NCBI GenBank assembly: GCA_012934845.2
Contig: WNNJ02003515.1
Coordinates: 1 to 64,000, forward strand
Length of the DNA: 64,000 nt
Reading direction: 5' to 3'
From: Pomphorhynchus laevis
Taxonomy: Eukaryota; Acanthocephala; Palaeacanthocephala; Echinorhynchida; Pomphorhynchidae
The notes under the pieces were generated by a model, which was not told where the DNA came from, ran no database searches, and was given only the letters and a program-made list of their open reading frames with translations. Made by a program: the position numbers and the translations under genes. Below, piece after piece: positions 21,515-31,795 of this stretch (the first letter of the stretch is position 1; the number at the start of each line of letters is the position of its first letter).

Positions 21515-21655
21515 CATGAAACTTGATTTAAATTATAGAAAATCTAAAAACAATTATTAATTTTATTATTTAATTATTAAATTTTGATTTAGCATTATTA
21601 TGTTTTGTTTATTTTATAATTATATAAGAATACGTAGGCTCAGTTGGCTGATTTA
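21515..21655 (+). mobile_element. Naiad-type PLE 3' terminal fragment
   Basis: AACTTGATTTAAATTATAG through ATACGTAGGCTCAGTTGGC and TGATTT, the last about 140 bases of the element without the UTR core. Confidence 0.75.
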
Positions 21656-21659
21656 ATTA

Positions 21660-22560
21660 TTCATCTTTAGTTAATTGTTAAGTGTGTATATAGGAAAGTT
21701 ATCTCGAAAAGATAAAAACCTTTGTAAATTTTAATTACGTTGAGGTGGAATGGAACACTGTGAAGGCTGATTTAGAATTGTGTAACGTTTTAAAGGACTA
21801 TTATGGACAGGTATATGTCACAACACTCTGTATTTGATTATGATACCGACATCCTTTCAGTAAATATGATAGAAGCATATCAATATATAATATTAATATA
21901 ATTATCAAAAATATTCAAAGCAATAACATATATGTATTATATCATATTTCCATATACATATTTACACATGGAAAAAATATTTCCAAATTTTTCTTTACCT
22001 TATTATGTAGAATTATACATCAACAAAACATTTTTAAAATATTAAATTTACTATATACAGAGATCAATAATCAAGCACATGCTACATAATATAAAAATGC
22101 GATAATCTGCTGAAAACGGGGTAGCAGACTTAGTTTGGCAGAAGTACATGAGCCTTAACACAGATCATCTAGCAAAAGACAATTTGTCGAAAAAAAAACA
22201 TGTCATATTAAGATTATTGAAGCAGCGTAAGAATAAAAAATAACTGTCAAGTCAGGCCAATCTGTAGCTTGGAAAAATAGAATACATTGACGAAGCTGAT
22301 GGACATATTAATTAAAGCACATATAGTGAATGCTCGGAAATGTTGTTTAACGAAACTAGAAGAACGTATTCTTAAGTATGTATCATTAAATATATTCTCT
22401 CTGGATAATGACAAAATTTGCAAAGGTAAACATACTTAGGAACTCTTTTCCAATGCTCCCAAATTCACACAAAGAACACATACCTTACATTAGAAGGGAA
22501 AGATGCCTTTAGATATTCCGTTGCAATTAGATGCAATGGAATATCGACTGAATACTTATC
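21660..22560. other. No confident gene; AT-rich
   Basis: Mostly AT-rich sequence without a supported frame. The end, from about 22300, may already belong to the PLE remnant that follows. Confidence 0.4.
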
Positions 22561-23150
22561 GATAAAAGTGTATGATCTATTAGTTGCAAATATCAAATCC
22601 ATTCAATCTTATCTCAAATGACTTTTTAAATAACCTTGAAGGATAAAATTAACAAAACTTTTATACTAGACTTTTTGAATAAAGTTGAAGGAATCGAAGA
22701 ATCACTATCGCCTAACGCAACAATAAAAATCGTAGATGTCAAGTCTTTGTATACTAGTATCCTATATGAACAAGGTATTTCGTCCATCATGAACTTAGGA
22801 AATCCTAAATGAGAGAATACTAGGGTAAACTTAGTTACATAATCTTTAAAACTTATTCTTGAAAACAAATCTTTGAATGGGATGGTGATAAGTTTATGCA
22901 AAATAATAGCACAGCCATGGCATGCTTTATACACCAACATACACCACTATATTTATGTCCGAATATAGACAGAAGTTCATGGACTCAGTCGTATAAGTTC
23001 ATGAAATCAGTCGTACAAATATAACGTTATTCTTGTCTGAACACATGAAAAATCTACGAAAAATCTAATCAAATTCTTCAAGAGTCTAATTGAGTGTAAT
23101 GTCTTTAGAAATTACATTCACATACGGTGAGAGTATAAAATTTTAGGACA
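22560..23150 (+). mobile_element. Canonical PLE reverse transcriptase remnant
   Basis: The plus strand reads KIVDVKSLYTSILYEQGIS (motif A and the following helix of canonical PLE RTs) at about 22725. Frame-shifted FEWDGDKFMQNNSTAMACF and IHQHTPLYLC near 22875 correspond to the segment leading into motif B. No motif C or GIY-YIG is recognisable. Heavily decayed. Confidence 0.6.
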
Positions 23151-23190
23151 AAACATTTTAAACAGAATTGGATATAAAAAACCACTGTGA

Positions 23191-23294
23191 AGCATCACGA
23201 ACGAGGCATCACGAATGAGGCATCACGAATGAGACATCACGAATGAGGCATCACGAATGAGGCATCAAGAATGAAGTATCACGAATGAGGAGAA
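23191..23294 (+). repeat. 14-bp minisatellite, about seven units
   Basis: Units of the form GAGGCATCACGAAT with one or two changes each, between the PLE remnant and the LINE B copy. Confidence 0.9.
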
Positions 23295-23409
23295 TATGTT
23301 CTACAGACTACCAGTTTCAGAACAACCTTTCTAACTGAAAAAAAAACACTGATATCTAGATGATATACTAAAAGCTTTTTAAAGAAAATATACAAAGAGC
23401 ATTTTAAAG

Positions 23410-25591
23410 ATAATACGTCGACCAATGGAAACTCTTGCCGCGCTCCATGCGTTACACCCATCCGCGAACGAAAGAGTTCCCATTCCTCCATCAACTGATG
23501 AAGATGATCACGCTCATACATGTTTAATTTCCGAACTTTGGAGCGCAATCGATTCCTTCCCCAGCTGCTCTGGTCACGGATTGGACGGATTTCGTCCCTA
23601 ACAATTAAAGGATCTGGTTTCTTTTGCGCCGGTGAGGGCGGCCACATTCTTCTCAATGCACTAGCACTGACAGTGGACCAAATAGTTAGTAGTAGGTTAT
23701 CCCCTGAAGTTATCCACCTCATATTCTCGGCATTTCTATGTGCACTGAAAAAAAGGGAGGTGGGGTTCGTCCCATTGCAATCGGCACGACCATTCGACGC
23801 GTTGCCGCGAAGGTTCTCTCCATACGAGTGGCAAACAAGGTCGGTGGTCATCTTCGTTCAGTTCAATTAGGTCGCTGCACTCCTTGTGGCACGGAAACCA
23901 TAGTTCATTCCTTAAGAATGTTCGTTGAGAATACTTCAGTGCCATTTGCTGTGGTAAAATGCGACTTCAAAATTGCTTTCACCACTGTCAGCCGCATAGC
24001 CCTACTCGATGCCGTGAAGAATCATGCACCTGAAGCATTACCATACTTTTACATGGCTTACGGATCTAAAACCCCACTTGTGTATGAAGACCAAATTATA
24101 TGGTCAGAGTCAGGATTGCAACAAGGAGACCCCCTCGGGCCCATAGGTTTTGATCTAGCCGTCAACCCACTAGCCCACTCACTTAAGGCGCACTTTAACG
24201 CCTGGTATATGGATGACGCAACCATCGTGGGTGTGCCATTTGAAACGTTGTCTGATATAAGTCAAATAGTTAATGAATTTTTGAAACTTGGTCTCTACTT
24301 GAATTCGCGAAAGTGCCTATTGTTGCTAATGAATGTTCATGATGAGGAACAACGTCAGATGGTTGTCGAACGATTTTAATTTATTTGCCCATGGATAGAT
24401 GATATTTCTATCGACAAGCTAAGTCTTTTGGGAAGCTGAGTTTTAGCAGCTAATTGTGCAGAGGAAGTAAAAAAATCTTGCCGCAATTGAAGCGTCTAGG
24501 TCAGTGTTCATGTGAGATTTGTGCCCACGAAGCATTGTTCCTATTCAAAAACTGATCATGTATGTCCATGCTCCTTTACAAACTACGCTCAGCCATATTT
24601 TTCGAACACCCTGATGAGCTGCAAAAGTTGGATTCTATGCTGAGGAGATATCTTGCACGTATTCTTAACTGCCACTTAACAGAGGAAGCATGGCGCCAAG
24701 CCGCACTTCCTGTATTATATGGGGGTATCGGGATTCGTAACACAATTGATGTTGCCCTACCTGCCTTTTTATCGTCTCATTGTGCTTCCCGTGTCAATGT
24801 TGAGTGCCTTTTGGGATTGAACTCCCAACCACTATGCTGGCACTATTGTATTGGACTACAAGAACGGATATCCAAAACAGGGAAAATCTTGCCATCTGAA
24901 AATGATACCAAGCAGTCCGTCTGGGATTTAACCCTCATCAAGCAGATACACAGTAGAATATCTTCAGTTTTGCAGGATGACCAAGGCGAGATGGATCGCT
25001 GTCTCAACACATGAGTCAGGTTCTTGGCTAAATGCGCTATCAATTTCTGCCCTGGGAACCCGGTTAGGGGATTAGGCGGTGAAAATTGCCATTTTCCTGA
25101 AACTCGGTCTTCCTGTCTGTACCCCTCATCGATGCCGTTGCGGTATAATGGTAGACGCGACAGACCGTCATGGTTTTGCCTGTAGGAGATCAGCAGGCCG
25201 CTTCCCACGTCATGCTGAACACAATCAAATTCTCAGCAGAGCTTTGAACTCAACGAACGCTCCCAATATTCTAAAACCACCCAATCTGTGTAGGTTAGAT
25301 GGTCGCCGTCCGGACGGTGTCACTGTTTTTCTGTTGCGCGAAGGTAAATGTCTTTTTTGGAATTCTACTTGCGTGGATACGATGGCTACGAGCAATCTGA
25401 GGCATGCCCTGAGTGATCTTAGTGGAGCGGCAAGTTGGGGAGAGGAAAGGAAGATCGCAAAGTATTCCGATCTGTGTAACTCCCATTATTTCATTCTCTT
25501 TGGGGTTGAGACAAATGGGGTACCGGGTAAGTCTGCAAAATCTCTTTGTAGTAAAATCGGCAGAAAATTGAAAAAAAGTTTCAGGAGATAA
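23410..25591 (+). mobile_element. R2-superclade LINE, family B, long copy
   Basis: In order: METLAALHALHPSANE, GHGLDGFRP (RT entry), GGGVRPIAIGTTIRRVAAKV (23757), VKCDFKIAFTTVSRIALLD (motif A), QQGDPLGPIGFDLAVNPLAH (motif B), NAWYMDDATIVGV (motif C, YMDD). Then LRRYLARILNCHLTEEAW and YGGIGIRNTIDVALPAF. The C-terminal part (25079-25591) has CRCGIMVDATDRHGFAC, RRSAGRFPRHAEHNQ (zinc ligands) and RRPDGVTVFLL then FWNSTCVDTMA, a PD-(D/E)XK restriction-like endonuclease. Several stops and shifts remain, but RT motifs and endonuclease residues are mostly kept, suggesting a moderately old copy. The N-terminal finger is not visible. Confidence 0.85.
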
Positions 25592-25856
25592 TCGGGCGCA
25601 CTCTTATTTATTTATGAATGTGAGTTTGGCCATCCAGAGAGGCAACGCAGATAGTGTTCTCGCGACATCTGACGGAGGCAGATTGTTGCTGATGAGGAGC
25701 TAACAACTAGCACACTAAGAACAACTAATTTCAATTTGTTTTTAACTGTTTGAACGCTATTTATCAATTGTATTTTCTGTAATTTCCAGGAAATGAAATA
25801 TTATATAGAAAGATGACAACGGATGGTATCCCCTACAAAACTGTATATGGAAGAAA

Positions 25857-26240
25857 TCAAATCAGCTAACTGAATTTACGTATTTTATATTATTTATAAA
25901 TTAAAAATAATGCTAAATTAAATTAAAAATATTAAATAATGAATAATTATAAATAATAAATGATCGTTACATAAGATTTTATATAATTTATATCAAGTTA
26001 GAATTTAAAATTGAAATTTAAAATAAAAGTAAATTTTTATGAATTGACTTATAAATAATAGACAATGCATAAGAATAAGGATTATTATTGATACTGAGCT
26101 GTATCCAAAATAACTGATTTGCCACACAAAATTGTAAAATTTTCTTGCTCACGAAAGAAATGATTAGAGATCATCAGGAGGAACTTCTGTGCTATCAGGT
26201 TTCGGCACCTATTTCTCGAACCAACTTTACACGAAAATTA
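25857..26240 (-). mobile_element. Naiad-type PLE 3' end
   Basis: The minus-strand terminus lies at 25857 (complement of AAATCAGCTAACTGAATTTA), followed by the AT-rich tail and, at 26165-26225, part of the 3' UTR core (CATCAGGAGGAAC, GCTATCAGGTTTCGG). 5'-truncated. Confidence 0.75.
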
Positions 26241-26389
26241 TAGTTTTATTATACGAAATTATACGAAAATCTAGTTTTATTTTCTTTTAAACTAATCATA
26301 TTCAAACTATAGCGGCGCGCATTTAGCTCAAAATTATATTAGTCATAAATGTTAAAGCGCAAAAAGATATAATAAAATAAAATAATTTT

Positions 26390-26520
26390 CCTAAATTTAA
26401 TACTTTTACTAAATTTACAAGAAACATCTTTGCACGACCAATCATGCATACCATATAATATAAAATATAATACATTTTATGGTAAAATTTTAAGAATTGC
26501 AACCATTTGTAACGATCATG
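26390..26520 (+). mobile_element. Naiad-type PLE coding fragment
   Basis: Matches the segment around HDQSCIPYNIKYNT of the protein and continues to NGKILRIATICND. Opposite in orientation to the neighbouring 3' end. Confidence 0.7.
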
Positions 26521-26524
26521 GAAA

Positions 26525-26990
26525 CGGAAGGTGCTCGGGGTCAATGTTAAATGATCAAAATTGAAATGGCAAGACGCCCCACATAAGTTAGAAAATTTAT
26601 TGAATTTTCGATTCCAGTTTGGAATCATCATCAGAAATCTGAAACAAGTAAAATGTTAAGGATATAAAAAGAAAACATGTAAAAACAAAGATGCACATTA
26701 GGTAGGTCATCACGTTGTGCTGCCAGGTCTACGCATGCTTTAGCAAACTTTACAAAGAACGATGCTCAATCCCGATTTAGAATAAAACGGTAGCCATCAT
26801 TCTTATTTAAGCCCGGCTTCAATTCTTCAATCCAGAGTGACTCGCATATTCGCCTTTCAAATTTTCTTTGGACAGAATAGATAACTTCAACATTATCAAA
26901 ATCAATATTGTGTCCTGTACTTAAGGCATGCTGAGTTACAGCTGTGGGCAGTTGAAAGGCGAATATGCGAGTCACTCTAGATTGAAGAAT
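26525..26990 (-). mobile_element. Canonical PLE, C-terminal endonuclease and tail
   Basis: The frame at 26766-26975 encodes VTQHALSTGHNIDFDNVEVI and RRICESLWIEELKPGLNKNDG, the end of a C-terminal GIY-YIG domain. The 3' UTR contains a hammerhead motif at 26604-26634. 26821-26861 is repeated inverted at about 26952-26992 (GGCGAATATGCGAGTCACTC), so the upstream end folds back on the coding part. 5'-truncated. Confidence 0.75.
26600..26640 (-). ncRNA. Hammerhead-like motif in a PLE 3' UTR
   Basis: On the minus strand CTGATGA (26634-26628), one T, stem II GATTCC (26626-26621) pairing with GGAATC (26615-26610) across AAACT, then GAAA (26609-26606). Both core boxes match the consensus. Stems I and III are not obvious, so a complete ribozyme is not shown. 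Confidence 0.6.
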
Positions 26991-26999
26991 TTAGTTATA

Positions 27000-27815
27000 A
27001 AAAAGTTAAATATATAAAATATATACACAAAAATATATACAGAAAATAGTTAAATATATAAATCAACAAAATAATATAAACAATAAATTTAAAATCATTA
27101 GTGGAAAAGTTTTATGGATGGATAATAAATAGACTTTGTATAAAATAAAGAAGATATATATTAAAATGAGCATTAAATTAACATTAACTAAAACTACTAT
27201 TAATTTATATCGTAAACATGACATATTTAAATTTACAAGAAACATATTTTTGCATGAGCATTCATGCATACCATATAATATAAAATATAATACATTAAAT
27301 AATGAAATTTTAAGAATTGCAACAATATGTAATGATATTGGCTTTCTTCAAAATCATTTAAATAATTTAATAGATACATATTTTAAACTAGGTTACTATA
27401 AAAATAACATCAAGCAGAAAATAGTAAAATATATAAATCAACACAATAATATAAAGAATAAATTTAAACTCTTAAGTGGCAAATTTTTATGGATGGATAA
27501 TAAATAATATACTTTGTATTAGAATAAGATACTAGATAGTTATTTCAGAGGAAATACATCATTAGCATGTATTTGGCCCCGCTGCTATGTTGGGTAGAGG
27601 AGTTAGGGGCCGAAACCTGATAGCATAGCAGTTCCTCCTGATGACCTCTAATTCTTATTCTGATACAACGTCTGTTATTTATTAGTCGATTCATAAAAAT
27701 AACGTTTATTTTTAATTTCAACTTTTTATTTTATCTTGATTTAAATTATATAAAATTGTATAACAATTATTTATATTATAATTATTTTTATTATATTTTG
27801 ATTAGTTTTTTTAAT
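27000..27815 (+). mobile_element. Naiad-type PLE C-terminus and 3' UTR (two pieces)
   Basis: 27040-27130 is a short C-terminal piece. 27136-27507 is an open frame (KMSIKLTLTKTTINLYRKHD to KFLWMDNK) ending at the normal stop, followed by a well-kept 3' UTR with the pseudoknot core at 27575-27631. The tail runs into the LINE at about 27815 without the CTCAGTTAGC terminus. 5'-truncated and young-looking. Confidence 0.85.
27575..27631 (+). ncRNA. Naiad 3' UTR structured motif
   Basis: GGCCCC (27575-27580) can pair with GGGGCC (27606-27611), and CTGCTATG (27582-27589) with CATAGCAG (27624-27631). The pairs interleave, so both helices together form a pseudoknot. The same string set is conserved in the intact element. 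Confidence 0.55.
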
Positions 27816-27862
27816 AATCAAATTTATTCGTATAAATAACAATTCGGGGTTACCTGCAAATG
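27816..27862. repeat. Inverted terminal repeat of the LINE copy, left
   Basis: 47 bases that match 30621-30667 in inverted orientation with three differences. It includes the family 3' end motif GGTTACCTGCAAATG (complement of CATTTGCAGGTAACC). Confidence 0.75.
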
Positions 27863-30640
27863 AGTCCCAATATTATTAAAATGCCAGTATGCTGTTTGTT
27901 CCGGCGATATATGCCGTTCTGCACCGGATTTCGACGCGTAGATCTCAGAGCTCGTAAACGGGCAGAGATGGCCCGGACAAGCTCGATAATCTTTTTTCCT
28001 TTTATGTAGGACGAGGGCGTCTCCATAGGTGACATTGCGTAGGCTAGCATTGCCTACATATTTCGCTGCAACTGTCTTTAGAACTTTAATTGCCTCCTTT
28101 CCGATGCCACCTGAAGTTGAAAATATCAAAGGGACGAATTTTGCTCGTTCTATTTTCTTCACTCTTTCATTGTATTTTGCACGTTTACGATTTTCATTGA
28201 ATTCGAAGGACGCATCGAGGCTTCTGCTGACAGTCGATTGTGCATGGATTGAGAATACATTTACGTCGAAAAACGTTCGCTCAAATTGACTACCTTCCAA
28301 GCCACTGCATACCACATCTAAACGTACATTATTATCACGCGATGTCGTGGGAACATCATAGTCTATATCATTTGGGGCCATAGATAGCACTGGCTCCACT
28401 TTAACACCATAAAAAATTTCTGAAAGAGCTTTTGCGATTATGTCACGGATAGCGTCATGGCGAATTATAGTTAGTCCGCCACGCTTACATGCCAAAGCGT
28501 GACTCACATTGAGGATTTCACCACACTTACATTTGGTCCCTACCAGTTCGCCTGGAGTTCACCTATATCTTGCACATAGCCCATCTCTGAACTGATTCGG
28601 AGTTAGCTGAAAATGGTGCTGGACAAGTGGCAATGAACTCAGTCATGCGGAAGCTCCGTCTCTTGATGCATGTGAAATCACTCGAGACACTACTCCATCA
28701 CACTGCCCCAGTGCCTGTGAAGTTGCACGGTGAATTCATTATGACGTTGTGTGCCCAACTGTTTAAGGTATTCGTCTGTAGATCGCGTAACTCGTTACCG
28801 GATTTTGCGCTCTTGAAGATGTCACTAAGGACTAATGATGAGCAATAGGCACTCGTTATAGAAAACACCGGATCTACGATGCCAAGTCCTCTCAAACTTA
28901 AAGGCGATGTTAAGATACGTTTTCACGTCTCGTTTAAATTTTGTTTTGTAATTGCGGGTATTAATCGATCTTTTAAAGCTCTTTGTAGGCTCTCCATATA
29001 TGTAGGCTCATACGGTACTGTACTCATGTAAAAAGTCCACTTGAATTGTACTGATTTCGTTAAGCCGGTATATGCCTCTTGATGATCCAGCTCTGCAATG
29101 CACGTCAATTTGTCAATAACCTCTGACCATTTTAGCGATTCATTCCTTATGGTTGATGAAACGTAAGCGCCGGTTCCAATGGGAACTCCCAAAATTCTTA
29201 TACCTTCATTTGAACAAGTGATCTGTTGTGACGGAAGTTCTGAGGGATTTAATGGGGTTTGTGAGAGTAGCTGTGTTTTTGTTACGTTCACGTGATAACC
29301 ATACTCCGGACCTATGTCATTTAGTATATTCCATACTGTACGTAAATCTCGAATACGGCCAACGAAGTTTGCATCGTCCGCGAACCACCGCTGTTTGACG
29401 TCAGGAACCGCTTTCCGAATTTCCATAATAAGAGGCATCGATGCCATAGCAAAGCCGGCCATCGCGAAGGGATCGCCTTGTGTGAATCCTTCTGTGCTGT
29501 AAATACTGTCGCCTGCGAGTACAAGTTGAGAGGGTGAGGTATATAGGTTCTTGAGAACAGTAGGCATCGAGGGAGCAATAAATTTCATGTTATGCAAGGC
29601 GGCAATCCGATTCATGGAATTAAACGCGTTCTTGGCGTCTATTGTTAATATGCATCTATCATGTCCCTTCTCGAATTACTCTCGCAGCGAATGAATTGCA
29701 AATTCAATACTCCCGCGTTGGCATGCACATAATTGTTCGTTACCTGTCACATCATGAAGATCCGGCCTTATCTTGCATAATATCGTTTTAGAGATTATAC
29801 GTCTCGCAACATCGCAAACGCCAATGGGTCTAATCCCGCCATTTTTTGCTCAGAGCGATAAGTCTACTTGCGGTAAATGCTTCCAGAGCTTCGGGACATA
29901 TATCTTCAGTTGCTAATCTTATCCCGAAATCTGCAAGTGATCTTGCTAAAGTTTGAGAATAAACTCCAAAACGACTCATAAGTTAAATCCACATGGTAGA
30001 GTCCAATCCGGATGGACCGGCCCCACCTTTCGTTCTTCTAGCTGCGCACATAATATCCACCGCTTCGATATCGATAAGTTCAACTGGGTGATGAGGTTGT
30101 ATATTTGGAAGATGATGCTATAAGAGTACTTTTTGATCAGGAATCTTTGCAGCTGAGTGTAGATCCTGCAGAATTTCTCTGACTAATCTTCCATTAAATA
30201 AAGAGTCCGGATTTAGGACAGCAGATGAAAACGATTCTTCCAAAACAACTCTACTAGCATGTACTTTACCTCGACTTAATAAACGACAGTAGGCTTTTTT
30301 CAATCTTCATGGGGATTTTCGTTACTATTTGAGCTAATTTCGACTGTAAATACTGGGATTCTTCAAATAATTCTCTGGATTTTTTTCGTGCCAAAGTTTC
30401 AACCTCCGTTGTAAAGCCTTGCGTGTTGCTGAAACTTTGTTTGAGTTCACGGATTGAAGAATAAGCTGACAAAACACGACTGCCGTCTTAAGTGCGGATT
30501 TTTCATCTGCAGCTTTATTCGCCACACTGTCGTAAAACGAAACTAATATATTCACGAACGTGTTACTTGCCGAGCATTGAGGTAGGTGAAATAGATTTGG
30601 TTTCCATTGCAGTACCGCTACATTTGCGGGTAACCACGAA
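27830..30640 (-). mobile_element. R2-superclade LINE, family A, long copy with inverted ends
   Basis: Minus strand, in order: LKTAVVFCQLILQSV, REILQDLHSAAKIPDQKVLL (30118-30303), an RT entry near 30010, NAFNSMNRIAALHNMKF (motif A region), SIYSTEGFTQGDPFAMAGFA (motif B), QRWFADDANFVGRI (motif C, FADD), GPEYGYHVNVTKTQLL. Then CKCGEILNVSHALACKRGG (zinc ligands), LTIIRHDAIRDIIAKALSE, VRLDVVCSGLEGSQFERTFFDVN (endonuclease core, in the frame 27824-28507) and KFVPLIFSTSGGIGKEA. The 28923-29615 and 27824-28507 frames are long and open. Other parts are shifted. No cysteine-rich N-terminus is seen, so the 5' end is incomplete. Confidence 0.85.
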
Positions 30641-30667
30641 TTGTTATTGATACGAATAAATTTGATT
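30621..30667. repeat. Inverted terminal repeat of the LINE copy, right
   Basis: Partner of 27816-27862 (CATTTGCGGGTAACC, then GAATAAATTTGATT). LINEs normally have no inverted ends, so this looks like the 3' end copied in inverse onto the 5' end. Confidence 0.75.
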
Positions 30668-30669
30668 TT

Positions 30670-30890
30670 TTAAAAAAAAATTATTTTTTTAATTTTGAAC
30701 TATTGAAACAAAATTTTGATTTAAAATGGTATATAGTATATATGCTATATATAGTATAAAATACATATATATATTTGGGTATAATAATTATAATTATAAT
30801 TACAATTTATAATTGTAATTATAATTACAATTATAATTACAATTGTAATTATATCGAGTTTTCTTCCTCAGGTGGGTTTGGTAGATCGGC
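30670..30890. repeat. AT-rich palindromic low-complexity tract
   Basis: Alternating TATAATTATAATTATAATTA and TTGTAATTATAATTACAATT stretches at about 30780-30855 with self-complementary character. No gene. Confidence 0.6.
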
Positions 30891-30899
30891 GCAGAGAGT

Positions 30900-31240
30900 A
30901 ATACAGCTATAGAGTCGAGAATCAGTATGTAAAAGAAGAAAAATTATCCAAGTGTCATTTCGTGGTTGAGAATAAAAATTAGCGTGACGCTGGCAAAATC
31001 TGTATCCAAATGTTTACGTTCACCGCGATCGAGAGTTCACAAGCCCATAAACACGTTGAGAGACTTTATGTTGCAGGCGGGACTGTCTAGGGCAAATTCT
31101 TGCCGAAATCATCATGATCAGTTTGCAGAAGAGGCAGACAGAATGAGAGGAATCATAGTGAGAACCAGAGGACGCCCTATTCTTAATGAAAACCAATAAA
31201 ATCTTTATGGGACCCATATGCGGGTAACACTGTATTATAA
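30900..31240 (+). mobile_element. R2-superclade LINE, family A, C-terminal end
   Basis: The frame at 30966-31199 reads RIKISVTLAKSVSKCLRSPR, then SRVHKPI, the final helix of family A proteins (compare TKIAFELARAAPACIRAPRS at 34725). Stop, then GGGACCCATATGCGGGTA at 31208-31225, the presumed 3' end motif. Confidence 0.65.
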
Positions 31241-31289
31241 TTGAATTTAATTATGATTTTAATAAATATTCTATACATTATAATTGTAA

Positions 31290-31400
31290 TTATAATAAAT
31301 ACGTAGACTCAGTTAGCTATTTGATTTATTTAACTTATACTTTGTGATCTGAAGAAGGCTAAATCAAAATACGAAATGTATTCAGTTTGCTTGATTAACT
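31290..31400 (+). mobile_element. Naiad 3' terminus and PLE-type GAAA motif
   Basis: AATACGTAGACTCAGTTAGC at 31298-31317 is the Naiad-type terminus. It is followed by CTGAAGA (31349-31355), a poorly paired stretch, and CGAAATG (31372-31378), a degenerate hammerhead-like order seen in other PLE tails. AATTAACTGAGTTA-type sequence beyond may be the same terminus inverted. Confidence 0.4.
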
Positions 31401-31785
31401 GAGTTATACATAAGTTAATATCCTTTTATATTATAATTTTAAATACTTGATATATTATATATTTTTATAATATAAGTCGATAATAGATGCGTTTATATAA
31501 AAAGTATATGATAGTATATTATAAAGTAATAATATGAAAATAATTATAAGTTTATTATTGTTATTATAAACATAATAAAAAAGTTATTTAAATTGAAAAT
31601 AAAAAAGAATTTAAATTGTCCTGATAATATAAAGTTCTTACAATCTAAAATACATACAATTTGACTATTTGGCTACATTTAACGATTTGGCTACTAAATT
31701 AACTACTTACACTACAATTGGAAAAAATATCAAATTACAGTAAAATAAGTTCTTACAGTCAACAAGTCATCCCGGGATATACGGG
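31400..31785. other. No gene; AT-rich
   Basis: AT-rich spacer between the Naiad terminus and the family A LINE start. No motif recognised. Confidence 0.5.
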
Positions 31786-31795
31786 TTTTGACAAT

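Noticed and set aside
23191-23294. CRISPR-like repeat array
   Set aside because: The 14-bp units are directly adjacent with no spacers. It is a minisatellite in a eukaryotic genome.
23279-23851. Minus-strand 190-codon frame over the LINE B copy
   Set aside because: It is antisense to recognisable RT motifs on the plus strand, so a shadow.
31349-31378. Intact hammerhead after the Naiad terminus
   Set aside because: CTGAAGA and CGAAA are there, but the sequence between them does not form a stem II. Listed only as a degenerate relic.
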